A stretch of DNA of 60,705 bases, from assembly GCA_028717345.1 (NCBI GenBank), contig JAQUNZ010000006.1, positions 1 to 60,705 on the forward strand. The letters are read 5' to 3'. How positions within the stretch are numbered: the stretch's first letter is position 1; each line of letters begins with the position of its first letter. Positions 31,070 to 40,992 of the stretch are shown piece after piece. The notes beneath the pieces are model-generated. The model worked only from the letters and a program-made list of their open reading frames with translations. It was not told where the DNA came from and searched no databases. This stretch comes from Candidatus Methanoperedens sp. GTDB taxonomy: Archaea > Halobacteriota > Methanosarcinia > Methanosarcinales > Methanoperedenaceae. A program made the translations under genes and the position numbers.

Positions 31070-31327
31070 ATGATCAAGGCACTCAGCCAGGACTTGATCA
31101 GCCAGGCGAAGGAGATATATGAGCGGCTAAAGCCGACCATCGAGAAGAAGAACTGGGGCGAATACATAGCGATAGACCCAATCTCGAAAGAATATTTTAT
31201 AGCTCCGAAACTGGCTGATGCAATGAGAACTGCCAGAGACAAGTATCCAGACAGGCAGTTCTTCTCAGAGAGGATCGGTTTCAAGAGCGCGGTATCATTC
31301 AGCTACAGCCACTTACACCTCACGTAA
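31070..31327 (+). CDS. small protein, 85 aa, partner of an aspartyl protease
   Basis: N-terminal helix (AKEIYERLKPTIEKKN), then WGEYIAIDPISKEYFIAP and a helix plus PDRQFFSERIGF. In archaea and cyanobacteria short proteins with this 'YIAID..sg.y..a....A...A...P...f...rIG' plan precede clan AA aspartyl protease-like genes, exactly as here. The pair behaves like a toxin-antitoxin-style two-gene unit, but function is unproven. Confidence 0.6.
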   Translation: MIKALSQDLISQAKEIYERLKPTIEKKNWGEYIAIDPISKEYFIAPKLADAMRTARDKYPDRQFFSERIGFKSAVSFSYSHLHLT

Positions 31328-31342
31328 TCCTGACGGCATGAC

Positions 31343-31801
31343 ATGGCACTGCAACAGGTAATAGCCGGGATAGATAACGAGAATCAGATCAGGTTAGAAT
31401 GCGAGATCACGGGGTTATATAAAGCCACATCATACGGGGCAATCGTAGATACGGGGTTCAGCGGAGGGTTAGTACTGCCGCAGGTCATCGCAGTGGATAT
31501 CGGGTTAGAGACGGTGGGCGCGGGGAACGTAACCCTTGCAGACGGTTCTATCAGAACACTGCCAATGTATATGTGCAAAGTCAAGATAGGCGACGTGATC
31601 CAGGAAACTGACACGCTCGTAATGGGAAACGACGTGCTGATCGGAATGAATGTGATAGACCAGTTCACATTGATAGTTAACGGTCCGAAGGGCCAGGTAT
31701 CGGTAGAAGGGGCTGAATCTGCTGCCGGCATCAGGAACGCGCTGATACAGAACCCGCATGACCGGCTCGTGAACACACTAAAGAAACTCACCGGGAGATA
31801 A
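31343..31801 (+). CDS. retropepsin-like aspartyl protease (clan AA)
   Basis: 152 aa. Asp36-Thr37-Gly38 in GAIVDTGFSGGLVLP is the catalytic triad; VLIGMNVIDQF matches the downstream hydrophobic-Gly flap/structural motif of single-domain retropepsins, which work as dimers. Coupled to the 85-aa partner and just upstream of the secreted-adhesin genes. A processing role for virion or surface proteins is possible. Confidence 0.75.
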   Translation: MALQQVIAGIDNENQIRLECEITGLYKATSYGAIVDTGFSGGLVLPQVIAVDIGLETVGAGNVTLADGSIRTLPMYMCKVKIGDVIQETDTLVMGNDVLIGMNVIDQFTLIVNGPKGQVSVEGAESAAGIRNALIQNPHDRLVNTLKKLTGR

Positions 31802-31802
31802 C

Positions 31803-32207
31803 ATGACAGTACTATCACTCACAGAAGGGGTTCATACAATAAGATGGACGCTCGCCGGATATAACACTCTTGAAGCACAGGTATCGGTAAGCCCGACAGG
31901 TGCGGTAACCTGCCTTAGCGTAACCGGCGGGAACTGCAGCTCAATAACGCCACCGGGTATCGTGGTATCGGGAAGCACAGTGACAGGGTATCTGAAACAG
32001 GCAGTGGCGGCGGGAATATGCGGGTGGGTAACGGATAAAGGCGGCGCGACAGGGTTATCAGTCCCGGAAGTCCTGGAGCTGGTTGACGCTTATTTAGGCA
32101 TAAAGAATCTGGGATTCACACCGACGAACCAGCAGATAATGGGGTGCGTGGACTACTATTTAGGTTTCATCTCATCAGGCAATTCAAAGACAGGATGTGG
32201 TTTCTAA
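31803..32207 (+). CDS. PEGA-like plus dockerin-like protein, 134 aa
   Basis: First 45 residues resemble the second half of a PEGA repeat (EGVHTIRWTLAGYNTLEAQV). C-terminal 65 residues carry CGWVTDKGG, then VPEVLELVDAYLGIKNLGF and QIMGCVDYYLGF, a dockerin-like helical pair repeated at the end of the 33735-34211 protein. Start overlaps no ribosome site clearly; the stop overlaps the next ATG (TAATG). Confidence 0.6.
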   Translation: MTVLSLTEGVHTIRWTLAGYNTLEAQVSVSPTGAVTCLSVTGGNCSSITPPGIVVSGSTVTGYLKQAVAAGICGWVTDKGGATGLSVPEVLELVDAYLGIKNLGFTPTNQQIMGCVDYYLGFISSGNSKTGCGF

Positions 32208-33292
32208 TGTTAACGGCGAATGGAAAGAATTATATAGCGAACAAGTTCGGAATGGGCGGATGTTTTGTAGCATCCGGCCTGTCCTGGTCATATCTGGGAA
32301 CGGACGGTGTAACATACAACGAAACAGGGTCAACGAGCCAGATAGTATCAAGGCTGGTGATGACCGCGCTCGTGCAATCGGTTACGATAGGCGGGATAAC
32401 TTATACTTACAGCGACCTGAAGACAGCGAACGATAATACCGACCTGACACTGGATGATGCGCTCTGGGTAGCCGGGAACGACGGCAGCCCCACAGGAGAA
32501 TCGCAGTACTGCGTATCAGCAAACACATCCACCATCCATGTCTATATCTCACAGGGAACGGGTACTGTAAACGTGTATAAAAACAACGTGTTCATAGGCA
32601 GCCTGACAGGTACGGGACCCACATCAACACCGAAAGATTTCACATTCAACTTAAATGATTCTTTCAAGTTCGAGGCAGTGCCAGCCTATGGAAATACGTT
32701 CACAAAATGGTGCAAGACCCCGACATCCTGCCCGGCGCCAATAACCACAAACCCGTACACAGGCACCATCGCACTAACAGATAGCTCAATATCTGCGGTA
32801 TTCACATCGACAGGAGTAACACCCACCCCCACCCCAACACCGGGACCTACTCCGACACCGGGACCGACCCCTGCGCCCGGGAACATAGGCACGTTCGATT
32901 TCACAGCCCCACCATCGGGATCTCCGACAGTAATCCTGGATATCTCGGCAATAACAATGAAGCAGAACGCCACAGACCAGCACTTCGAGATAAACAACGT
33001 GATAATCACGAACACCTCGCCCTGGGCGATATCCCTGGCAGTAGAGATAAGGCTGCATCCGGGAACACCAGGGGTATGCCCGTCAAGCGGGGAAGTATTC
33101 GCTGGAATGGACAGGGTAAGCACAACGAAAGCAGTAAGAATAAAGACTCTGAACCCGGGAGAAGTGGGAACATATAACCTTGACTTCTACCAGCCGCCGT
33201 CCATTCTCGGAACGCACACAGTCTGCTTATACATCCACGGTTCCTATGACAGGGACGAACTGGAAGCGGAAATAGCACCGATAACAGGATAG
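32207..33292 (+). CDS. adhesin-like protein with PT linker, 361 aa
   Basis: ATG 32207 in a TAATG overlap; the longer frame from 32144 runs through the previous gene. N-terminal domain (GKNYIANKFGMGGCFVASG, VTIGGITYTYSDLKTAND) resembles tail-collar/spike modules. A PEGA/bacterial repeat-like region (GTVNVYKNNVFIGSLTGTG, AIPAQ-type 'AVPAYGNTFTKWC') follows, then a PTPTPGP linker (residues about 205-230) and a C-terminal Ig-like domain. Confidence 0.65.
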   Translation: MLTANGKNYIANKFGMGGCFVASGLSWSYLGTDGVTYNETGSTSQIVSRLVMTALVQSVTIGGITYTYSDLKTANDNTDLTLDDALWVAGNDGSPTGESQYCVSANTSTIHVYISQGTGTVNVYKNNVFIGSLTGTGPTSTPKDFTFNLNDSFKFEAVPAYGNTFTKWCKTPTSCPAPITTNPYTGTIALTDSSISAVFTSTGVTPTPTPTPGPTPTPGPTPAPGNIGTFDFTAPPSGSPTVILDISAITMKQNATDQHFEINNVIITNTSPWAISLAVEIRLHPGTPGVCPSSGEVFAGMDRVSTTKAVRIKTLNPGEVGTYNLDFYQPPSILGTHTVCLYIHGSYDRDELEAEIAPITG

Positions 33293-33308
33293 GGGGCAGG
33301 AACAGCAG

Positions 33309-33710
33309 ATGCCCATAATAGCAGAAAGCCCGCCGATAGTATTCGGACAGGCCCCTACATCAACTCCAACACCGACTCCCACACCAACGCCTGAGCCTGA
33401 TGAAGAGCCCACGCCCACCCCAACACCAGGGACTTCATACACACCGTCGCCGCAGCCAACAACAGCACCGGGGGTAAGCGATTTCGTAAACAGGCACCAG
33501 CAGTTCATAGACCGCGTGGGACAGGTAAGCCCCTGCTTCAAGAGAGAAGACCTTGCGGATTTCACAGACCAGGAGTTCACCGACCACATCAATCTTGCGC
33601 AGCAGGATAAGTTCGTCGCCCAGAACCAGGACCTCTACTGCAGTATGCGCGGAGTAGAGGAACTCGCGAAGGCACTGAAAAGAACTGCAGAAGAGCAGGA
33701 AATAATCTAA
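33309..33710 (+). CDS. PT-linker protein, 133 aa
   Basis: Short N-terminus, PT linker at residues about 16-55, then a helical C-terminal 75 residues (VSDFVNRHQQFIDRVGQV, CSMRGVEELAKALKR). Part of the adhesin-like gene run; may be a connector. Confidence 0.6.
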   Translation: MPIIAESPPIVFGQAPTSTPTPTPTPTPEPDEEPTPTPTPGTSYTPSPQPTTAPGVSDFVNRHQQFIDRVGQVSPCFKREDLADFTDQEFTDHINLAQQDKFVAQNQDLYCSMRGVEELAKALKRTAEEQEII

Positions 33711-33734
33711 GAGATATGATATGAGCCATGACAG

Positions 33735-34211
33735 ATGACAACAAAGACGTTTCACATAATAATCCAGGAAGGAGAAGGGTCAGTGAATGTTAGTGTCAAC
33801 GGATCACTTTTCGGAACCGCAACTAAAGCTCTGGGCGTGGATGTAACAGTTCTAACGAGCGACGTTCTCAAGCTCGCCGCAATCCCGGCCCAGGGATACA
33901 GTTTCTCAAAATACTGTATAAGCCTGCTATGCTCGGCTATAATAGAAGCGAATCCTTTTATCAACAACACGGTTTATGCAAATCTTCCTGATACGACTTA
34001 TTATACTTATTTCACAGCAAACGCCCTGTGCGGCTGGATATCAGGGAAAGGGGGGAAGGCTGCCCTGGGAGTACCTGAGATAATGGAACTGAGCGACGCT
34101 TATCTGGGCTTCAGGAATCTGGGATTCACACCATCTATACAAGAGATTATGGGTTGCCAGGACTACTATTTAGGATTTGTACAGTCAGGAGACGAAAAGA
34201 CAGGGTGCTAA
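33735..34211 (+). CDS. repeat-domain plus dockerin-like protein, 158 aa
   Basis: N-terminal 95 residues (IQEGEGSVNVSVNGSLFGTA, KLAAIPAQGYSFSKYC) match a 'Divergent InlB/PEGA' style domain also present in the 361-aa protein. C-terminal CGWISGKGG, VPEIMELSDAYLGFRNLGF and MGCQDYYLGF repeat the dockerin-like unit of 31803-32207. Confidence 0.6.
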   Translation: MTTKTFHIIIQEGEGSVNVSVNGSLFGTATKALGVDVTVLTSDVLKLAAIPAQGYSFSKYCISLLCSAIIEANPFINNTVYANLPDTTYYTYFTANALCGWISGKGGKAALGVPEIMELSDAYLGFRNLGFTPSIQEIMGCQDYYLGFVQSGDEKTGC

Positions 34212-34221
34212 AAGGTGAAAC

Positions 34222-34491
34222 ATGCCGGTACTAACGAGCGCGCAAATAGTAATTAAAGTGAACAAAGATCGCACGATAGATATCGTAAGGGAACAGATCA
34301 GCAAATGCGGCTGCGTATCAGCAGATACCCTTGCGATACAGACGGGAAAGCCGGCAGATGAAGTAAAAGATGTTCTGAAGGTACTGGCAGGAAGCGGGGA
34401 AGTATCATGCAACAGCGACTTTACCCTGTGCTGCTCAGATAAGGAAACGCTTGTGGGTTTATCAGCAAAATTAAAGAAACTGAGGGGATAA
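34222..34491 (+). CDS. hypothetical winged-helix-like protein, 89 aa
   Basis: Helix-helix-strand pattern ([48 protein letters not shown]) like a small winged helix. Oddly placed among surface genes. Confidence 0.5.
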   Translation: MPVLTSAQIVIKVNKDRTIDIVREQISKCGCVSADTLAIQTGKPADEVKDVLKVLAGSGEVSCNSDFTLCCSDKETLVGLSAKLKKLRG

Positions 34492-34493
34492 GC

Positions 34494-34976
34494 ATGGTAG
34501 TATCGGTACAGGCATATACAACATTCAGCAACAGTGCCGGGTTAGGGAATATAATGTGGGTAGACATTTCAACAGTCAAGTACACAGTAACTACTCCACA
34601 CGAGTTCAGCACGGTTGGCTGCAACATATGTATCCAGACCGCACTAAGGGTAGTGGGGCTTCAGGTAGAGGTAGCGCATTACATAAACGGGAGCCTACAA
34701 TGGGTAGGGGATTTCTTACCATCATCAGAGGTCCAGGGGCTAGAGCCAACTCCAACACCTACACCGGTACCGACCCCAACACCAACCCCCACTCCAACTC
34801 CGACTCCCACACCTGCCCCAACACCTACACCTACACCGACTCCGGTTCCCACACCAACCCCGACGCCAGCACCAACCCCAAAGCCGATATTTGATATTAC
34901 ATTTAACAGCATACCGTCAGGAGCAAGCCCGGTCATAGTATCAGTGAGTTTAAAGAAACTCAAGGTGGCAGTATAA
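34494..34976 (+). CDS. PT-linker protein, 160 aa
   Basis: N-terminal beta-rich domain (residues 1-80, [18 protein letters not shown]), about 45 residues of pure PTPTP repeats, and a C-terminal fragment of a PEGA-type repeat ([19 protein letters not shown]). It ends by ATG overlap with the next gene, which has the same plan. Confidence 0.65.
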   Translation: MVVSVQAYTTFSNSAGLGNIMWVDISTVKYTVTTPHEFSTVGCNICIQTALRVVGLQVEVAHYINGSLQWVGDFLPSSEVQGLEPTPTPTPVPTPTPTPTPTPTPTPAPTPTPTPTPVPTPTPTPAPTPKPIFDITFNSIPSGASPVIVSVSLKKLKVAV

Positions 34977-35404
34977 TGTCATGCGGATGGTGGATACAGA
35001 ATATCCATGTAGACGGATTAACAGTTTTCTTCTATATCGGTGTAGCAGGAGAATCCTGGACAGCTTATCTTAAGAAAGACGGCATTATAAAGAGTCAGAT
35101 AAGTGGCATAAGCTACGGGAATTTCTATTTAACCTCGGATGAGGGTGGGCTTCATACATTAGATTTATACTGCTCATGGAAAGGTAGTATATGCGAGTCG
35201 TGTGATGTAACGATACCAGCACCAACTCCCGCACCAACTCCAACTCCAGCCCCAACACCAACCCCTGTACCGACCCCAACACCAACTCCGATACCCACAC
35301 CAACTCCAACTCCTACACCAACTCCGGCCCCGACCCCAGCGCCGGTATTCGATATTACATTTAGTAGCACACCACCAGGAGCGACCACAACAAAGGTAAA
35401 CTGA
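34976..35404 (+). CDS. PT-linker protein, 142 aa
   Basis: N-terminal domain ([18 protein letters not shown], then [13 protein letters not shown]), PT repeats over about 45 residues, and a short PEGA-like end ([17 protein letters not shown]) that stops early as in the preceding gene. Overlaps the 1324-aa gene by 1 nt. The matching truncated ends suggest a domain-shuffling series. Confidence 0.65.
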   Translation: MSCGWWIQNIHVDGLTVFFYIGVAGESWTAYLKKDGIIKSQISGISYGNFYLTSDEGGLHTLDLYCSWKGSICESCDVTIPAPTPAPTPTPAPTPTPVPTPTPTPIPTPTPTPTPTPAPTPAPVFDITFSSTPPGATTTKVN

Positions 35405-38400
35405 TGACAACAATAAAAAACCCTTCATTTGAAGCAGGAACGGACTGGACATCGGAAATAAAGACGGGTATAAGCGGATGCTCAGTAAGCCAGAGCTCAG
35501 AATGGATGTCAAGCGGCTCGGCATCAGAGAAGTTCTTCTGGAGCGGCTGTTCAGGCTGCCCGCCGCCAAGCTTCGCGCTGGGAGATCACATAAGGATAAA
35601 CCAGACCATAGATATAAATTCAGACTTCAAGATAAAGCTAGACTTCAAATCAGGAAGGTGCCAGGATCTAAGTAAAATAGACATGCCCCTGGCATTAAGA
35701 GTACTAATAGATGGAAATGTGGTAGACTCGGTGCCTCTTGGAGCCGGGACTGTTATAGGGCACGTAACACCGCTGATATCAGGATACCAGGGGTCGCATA
35801 TATTATCAATAGAAGTGTATTTCAATTCAGATTGGGGTGCGTACTTCTATGGAAACTGCGTCTACGTGGACAACCTGCAGATAGTAGATGAAGTGCTGCA
35901 CACAACACCGACTCCGACCCCCGCACCAAAAACCAGCACAATGATGTGCAGTATCTCACTCAAAGACAGCACGGAAAAGGATACAACGACGCTGTACGCA
36001 GGACAGCAATATGCCCTGAGAGCTTACTTATACATATTATCTCCGCTGACAGGCTGCCTTGACCTGTTCAAAACCCCCCTGAGCGGGAAGACTGTGGAGT
36101 TCGTGGCAACAGGAATAAACGGTACAAAAGTCATAGGCACAACAACAACGACAGCAACCGGATATGCTGCGATCTACTGGACGCCAACGAACGAGCACAT
36201 AGGCAGCCAGGATATAAAAGCGAGGTTCGCAGGGGATGCAGGGTACAACAGCTCCGAAACCGGTGTAATCTCAGCAGTAGTGTTCCTGGCAGCAACGCCA
36301 ACACCCACCCCCGCACCCACCCCGGTACCGACGAACAGGTTCGATGTAACAGTCTCAGGCGGCAACACAGGAACGAACACGGTCAAAGTATATGATGCAA
36401 CCCAGATACCTTTCACGGATTATTATCTGCTGGGGTTAAGTACCATAACCTCGAGGCTCTGCACAGGCAACGGGTGTAAAGTCACGTTCACAGCGAATGA
36501 CGGGCTAACTGTCGGATGGGAATATGCCTTCGCAGTGAACGACTCAAACCCGGTAATAGTAGACAGCAGCCAGGTTTACGCATTCAGCGGGGCAAAGAGC
36601 ATTACAGTCTCACCACCGCTGCCAAGCTTTGTGGAGCAGGCGATATGCGACCTCTTCGGAGTAACAACGGACTGCAGGAACTGGACAGCTGCACTTACGA
36701 TTGATATATTCACTCCAGCAGCTGATGCTTACATTATCAGGGATCACGTTTCGATATACACAGGGCTGCCAGAGGACCCGACCTGGTGGAATTACCTGGG
36801 ATTATCCCTGAGCATGATACCGCTCGTTGGCGGAACAGTCAAAGTGGTGAGCAAATCAAAGTTCATGGAGAAAGGACTTGAACTAACGAAAGTAGCAGAA
36901 GATAGCCCGGCCCTGCAAACTATAATCCAAGACCTTGATATAATATCAAGACTCCCAAGCATGGGAAGCACTCAGTTAGATAATCTAATAGAGCTTGCGA
37001 AATCCGGGAAGTTATTAGGGGACTTCACAGGATTTAAGAACTACCTTACAGCCGTCCCAAAGAAAGGATACAGGTTACAGGACAGGCTAGACTTTGAAGC
37101 TAACGTGAAGACGCTGCTCACAGATAACACAAAAGTAACCGAAACAGCGGCACAGTCGATGAAGATATCCGAATGGGCTTACAGCAACGCGAAATGGCTA
37201 CAGGAATACTTGCAGGGCACAACACTGGTGGATACTGCAAGGATAAGCTCGATCATCAACCAGGGTATCAGCAAGTATCAGGATATCATGGATGTAGTCA
37301 AGAACATAGATCCTGCAGAGTTCTCGGATATCATAGTTAAGCTAAGGGCTGAAGGGACGAAAGAACATAGGATATTAGCAGATTATTTAGAGGAAATAAA
37401 GTATCTCAGACCAGAAGAGAACGAAGCACGCAATTTCATAAGACTCACACCAAAAGTGGAATCCACTGCAGACGAGGCAACCATAGGAAGGGTAGCAACG
37501 GATCTAGCAGCAAAAGCAAATGTCGCCATGAAAGATGTAGACCCGCAGATATATACAGACACCGTTATAAATACAATGATTGCCCTCGAGGGAACAGAGC
37601 CAGTAATAAAGGAGGGGCTAGGCGAGAACGTGCATACGATGGCAGAGCTGTACGGAGACAGCTTATCGGCCACATCAACAGTAAACTGGAGATCCTCTTC
37701 TTATGACTTCCTAAAAAACAAATTCAAGGAAATGTCATACTGGGTAAGAAATAATCCAAAAGCAGAAACTGGGAAATATGAGTCTAAAGCCTGGAGTGGG
37801 AAGCGGATGCTAATAACATTCCTACTATTCGAGTCATCGTTCGTTATATGGTCGGTGCTCAAATACTTAGGAAGAGGGCCCGGTGACAAATCATGGACAG
37901 CAAGAGATTGGGTAGATAGTCTGAAATCAATATCGTTCTCGGCAAAGGATGCCTGTGAGAACGGGGATACCGGGGTACTAAGTACTGTAATGGCTACCTA
38001 TTCAACAACAATAGAGAACGCAAAGAAGTTCAGAGATGAGAATACAGCCATATTGACTTCAGAAGGAACTATTGATGTTTTCAATGACGCGATATCCCTA
38101 TACGAATCAGATTACGCATTAAGAGTAACCTGCCTACCAGGAACAGTGACCGTACCAGACAGCGGCACCTTAACGAACGTAGCTATAACAGAAATAGTAG
38201 ACGGGGATACAGTAAAAGCAAGACAGGGTACAACCAACTTCGAAGTACGCCTGCTGGGTATCAACACCCCTGAGAAGCCGGCAACGGAGCTGGAAAAGAA
38301 CTCAACTATAGACTGCGCGCCTGACAGCTCCATGATAGTTGACAAGCAGTTCTACTATGACGCTAACACGCGGATGACAGAGCTAGCGCTCAACAAAACC

Positions 38401-39378
38401 GTGACACTGAAGGTTAATCCGGAAAGACCGTATGACATATACAGCAGGCTACTGGCAGTTATAGTCCTGCCCGATAGCACCGAGGCAAACCAGACTATGC
38501 TCAAAGAAGGGCGCGCCTGCTACTTCCACCGCCCTGAATGGGATCTTGATACTGATGTGGTTAACCATACCCTGTACAAACAACTCAGGGACCAGGCAAA
38601 AACGGCAAAGCTGGGAATATGGGGCCCTGTGTGTGTGAAGCCAACTGCAGCATTCTCGACATCCCCAAGCAGCCCGGATATAGGTATTCAAATGACTTTC
38701 ACGGATGCCAGCACTCCGGGAACAGGGCTCACACTAAAATCATGGTCATGGAACTTCGGGGATGGCAGCACAAGCACACTGCAGAATCCTACGCACACCT
38801 ATACTACAACCGGATCAAAAACTGTCACCATGACAGTCACGAACAGCTGCGGCCAGACTGATACTGCGACAAAGACTTTCACAATAGGCACTACACCTAC
38901 GCCCACCCCTACTCCGAAGCCATCCCCAACTCCAACACCAACACCTGCACCCACCCCCACACCAACACCAGCACCAGCGACATGGCACATACTGCAGGCC
39001 ACTGATCCGGGAGGGCTACCTCTGAGCTCGGCAAAGGTCTATGTCGATAATGTTTACCTCGGTCATTACACGCCCGAAGATCTCACTTTCTGCACAGGCT
39101 GTACATGCGATACTATAGTGGCATGTGATCTGGGAACCCATACTGTCAAGGTCACAAAGACAGGCTACAAGGACTGGACAGCGACAAGGACGCTTGCAGC
39201 AAGTGATGTATTCTCGGATACCCCGATAATGCAGAAAACATTCCCGGTCACGGTAGAAAGCGTACCAGCAGGAGCAACAATATCAGCAGATCCAGGAACG
39301 CTACAGCTACAGAGAATCAAAGGCGAGAATACCATAGAAACGCTGCTCAGGCAGATGAGGAATATCAGGAGATTATAA
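35404..39378 (+). CDS. giant modular surface protein with nuclease, PKD and PEGA domains, 1324 aa
   Basis: Domains in order: N-terminal carbohydrate-binding-like sandwich (about 1-165); short PT linker; Ig-like Big domain (180-290, [15 protein letters not shown]); PT linker; InlB-like repeat (310-410); long helical region (430-900) with a membrane helix near 802-823; staphylococcal-nuclease domain (918-1076) with conserved Arg in [14 protein letters not shown], Glu after it, and [13 protein letters not shown] (1080-1162, WNFGDGSTS); PT linker; PEGA-like end (1191-1300). No clear signal peptide. Probably a tail-tip, fibre or cell-surface effector able to cut nucleic acid. Confidence 0.75.
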   Translation: MTTIKNPSFEAGTDWTSEIKTGISGCSVSQSSEWMSSGSASEKFFWSGCSGCPPPSFALGDHIRINQTIDINSDFKIKLDFKSGRCQDLSKIDMPLALRVLIDGNVVDSVPLGAGTVIGHVTPLISGYQGSHILSIEVYFNSDWGAYFYGNCVYVDNLQIVDEVLHTTPTPTPAPKTSTMMCSISLKDSTEKDTTTLYAGQQYALRAYLYILSPLTGCLDLFKTPLSGKTVEFVATGINGTKVIGTTTTTATGYAAIYWTPTNEHIGSQDIKARFAGDAGYNSSETGVISAVVFLAATPTPTPAPTPVPTNRFDVTVSGGNTGTNTVKVYDATQIPFTDYYLLGLSTITSRLCTGNGCKVTFTANDGLTVGWEYAFAVNDSNPVIVDSSQVYAFSGAKSITVSPPLPSFVEQAICDLFGVTTDCRNWTAALTIDIFTPAADAYIIRDHVSIYTGLPEDPTWWNYLGLSLSMIPLVGGTVKVVSKSKFMEKGLELTKVAEDSPALQTIIQDLDIISRLPSMGSTQLDNLIELAKSGKLLGDFTGFKNYLTAVPKKGYRLQDRLDFEANVKTLLTDNTKVTETAAQSMKISEWAYSNAKWLQEYLQGTTLVDTARISSIINQGISKYQDIMDVVKNIDPAEFSDIIVKLRAEGTKEHRILADYLEEIKYLRPEENEARNFIRLTPKVESTADEATIGRVATDLAAKANVAMKDVDPQIYTDTVINTMIALEGTEPVIKEGLGENVHTMAELYGDSLSATSTVNWRSSSYDFLKNKFKEMSYWVRNNPKAETGKYESKAWSGKRMLITFLLFESSFVIWSVLKYLGRGPGDKSWTARDWVDSLKSISFSAKDACENGDTGVLSTVMATYSTTIENAKKFRDENTAILTSEGTIDVFNDAISLYESDYALRVTCLPGTVTVPDSGTLTNVAITEIVDGDTVKARQGTTNFEVRLLGINTPEKPATELEKNSTIDCAPDSSMIVDKQFYYDANTRMTELALNKTVTLKVNPERPYDIYSRLLAVIVLPDSTEANQTMLKEGRACYFHRPEWDLDTDVVNHTLYKQLRDQAKTAKLGIWGPVCVKPTAAFSTSPSSPDIGIQMTFTDASTPGTGLTLKSWSWNFGDGSTSTLQNPTHTYTTTGSKTVTMTVTNSCGQTDTATKTFTIGTTPTPTPTPKPSPTPTPTPAPTPTPTPAPATWHILQATDPGGLPLSSAKVYVDNVYLGHYTPEDLTFCTGCTCDTIVACDLGTHTVKVTKTGYKDWTATRTLAASDVFSDTPIMQKTFPVTVESVPAGATISADPGTLQLQRIKGENTIETLLRQMRNIRRL

Positions 39379-39379
39379 T

Positions 39380-40285
39380 ATGCTAAGTATAATAATCCAG
39401 GAGCATAATGAAGGACGGGAGCGAGTACAGAAGATGTTAGCACAGGCAGCCGCGCTGCCAATGGACAAAGAAGTGATCTATGTCACTTCAATGCAGTACA
39501 AGGATTTCTACAGCAAGTACGGTCCGTTCGATTTCAAATTCCCGATAACTGTGCTGGGGAACGTCCAGAGCTGCGGAGCTGCCAGGAACGCAGGGGGGCA
39601 GTATTCAACAGGTGATACGCTACTGTACATGGATTCCCACGTCTGCTTCAACCAGCAGAACTTAAGCAGGCTTCTCACAACATTAGAAGCACACCCGAAC
39701 GCCATAGTCGCACCTGCAGTACAGGCGATAGATTTCCCATCATGCAAGACCGAAGGGGCAATAGGGCACGGGGTGGCATTCAGGTTCGTTGACAGGCCGT
39801 TTGAGTGGGTCTGGATACCTGCGGAGAGACAGGATAAGGAATTTGAAGTGCCGTTCGTCTGTGGCTGCGCATTCGCAATGAAGAAGCAGCTATTCAACGT
39901 CCTGGCAGGTATAGGGGGATTTCTGGGTGCACACACCGGCCTCTCCTGGGAGGAAGAGAAATCTATGCGGCTGTCGAGAATGGGCTACCCGACTTACAGC
40001 GAGCCGCGCGCAATATTCGGGCATTATTATAAAGGATATCCCGGACATACAAGCTGGGACCAGCACAGCACGGCAGGGTTCTACTTATCAAGAGTCATAG
40101 GCGCTTATATCAATATCTTTGACCAGGCTTTATGGAACCACATAGAGCAGATGTGCTTAAAAGCGTGGGGGGATGAGTGGACAAAGAGCCTGGCGTTCGC
40201 ACAGCAGAACTACTCCTGGCTACGGAACTTGATGAGGCCGCGCACAAACATGATAGATGAAAGATGGTTCCTGAGACTGCAGTAA
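39380..40285 (+). CDS. GT2/GT-A family glycosyltransferase
   Basis: 301 aa. Starts MLSIIIQEHNEGRERVQKM, the GT-A nucleotide-sugar fold; GAARNAGGQYSTGDTLLYMDSHV holds the DxH metal-binding motif; a C-terminal acceptor region (LSWEEEKSMRLSRMGYPTY) has the W-x-x-E-x-x-E-like element. Resembles polypeptide GalNAc-transferases in layout. Only 1 nt from the giant protein, so it may glycosylate its Thr-rich linkers. Confidence 0.8.
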   Translation: MLSIIIQEHNEGRERVQKMLAQAAALPMDKEVIYVTSMQYKDFYSKYGPFDFKFPITVLGNVQSCGAARNAGGQYSTGDTLLYMDSHVCFNQQNLSRLLTTLEAHPNAIVAPAVQAIDFPSCKTEGAIGHGVAFRFVDRPFEWVWIPAERQDKEFEVPFVCGCAFAMKKQLFNVLAGIGGFLGAHTGLSWEEEKSMRLSRMGYPTYSEPRAIFGHYYKGYPGHTSWDQHSTAGFYLSRVIGAYINIFDQALWNHIEQMCLKAWGDEWTKSLAFAQQNYSWLRNLMRPRTNMIDERWFLRLQ

Positions 40286-40455
40286 CGGGGTGCAACAGGA
40301 AGTGCCCGTGCAGGATGTGGGTTAACTGCAGTAGCTACGTAGATCAGAAAGAACAGAGAAACCGGCTCAAAAGGAAATCGTACCGCTTCGAGGAATGGTA
40401 CAAGGACCACTTCCGGGAGGATATCAGGATGCCAGACATAGCGGCGAGCGGATAA
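40264..40455 (+). CDS. small Cys-containing protein, 63 aa
   Basis: Overlaps the glycosyltransferase by 22 nt. Cys pattern CNRKCPCRMW then C, and a basic helix (QRNRLKRKSYRFEEWYKDHF). Plausible gene but no ribosome site is evident. Confidence 0.4.
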   Translation: MVPETAVTGCNRKCPCRMWVNCSSYVDQKEQRNRLKRKSYRFEEWYKDHFREDIRMPDIAASG

Positions 40456-40460
40456 GATAA

Positions 40461-40469
40461 ATTTATATG
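40461..40469 (+). promoter_or_regulatory. TATA box of a stand-alone RNA
   Basis: ATTTATATG lies about 30 nt before the first base of the folded RNA (AGGAATTT at 40497). Confidence 0.5.
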
Positions 40470-40489
40470 TTTTAAAGAGAATTTAGTTT

Positions 40490-40862
40490 ATGTTATAGGA
40501 ATTTGTTCCATAGAATCGTTGGTTAGGTACTGCGGGCTAGGGTTTGTCTCCTTCACCGCAGTATCTATCTAAAATCACGATACCACACACTTGATAAATT
40601 CCTGAGTACTGAAGGTGTGCCCCGGCTGAACTCCGGCCTTGTACAGCGAAACCAGGCAGCAGTTAACAGAAGAACGCGCTGGAGAACTAACGGTGTGCCG
40701 GCCCTGCAGGGATGCGTAGGCTTGCGGGTAAGGGCAAGGAAAGCCTTGCACGAACACAATGCGCGCCAGGAAAGGGAATTGGGCGCTATCCTGATGCCTG
40801 ATAAGGGATAGCGCCTCTGAAACTCATCATAGAAAGGGCATTAAACACGCAGAGGCTTTTTT
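40490..40862 (+). ncRNA. stand-alone structured RNA, about 370 nt
   Basis: AGGAATTT (40497-40504) pairs with AAATTCCT (40596-40603), enclosing TAGGTACTGCGG (40524-40535)/CCGCAGTATCTA (40556-40567). Then GTAC and AAGG pair with CCTT and GTAC (40606-40644) around CCGG/CCGG; GCAAGG-AAAG-CCTTGC (40734-40749); GGCGCTATCC (40782-40791)/GGATAGCGCC (40806-40815). A TATA box precedes it and a hairpin with six Ts ends it. It has no open reading frame of note. A known RNA family (RNase P, SRP) is not evident. Confidence 0.7.
40814..40862 (+). terminator. terminator of the 40.5-kb RNA
   Basis: CCTCTG (40814-40819) pairs with CAGAGG (40850-40855), followed by C and TTTTTT (40857-40862). Confidence 0.55.
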
Positions 40863-40992
40863 AAGAAGATATTTCGGAAGGCGGCAAGCCTTCGTAGGAA
40901 TATTAGCGTAATATAGAAACTCTTATTACGATTACATGCCGCAAGTATATAATCCTGCACTTCTATGATAATCACAATAGCAGGTGTATGTT

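Noticed and set aside
34679-34963. Gly-Val repeat frames antisense to PT linkers
   Set aside because: Mirror image of Pro-Thr coding repeats on the other strand.
32821-38975. PT-linker DNA repeats as CRISPR or satellite
   Set aside because: They are in-frame coding repeats of Pro-Thr dipeptides inside surface proteins.
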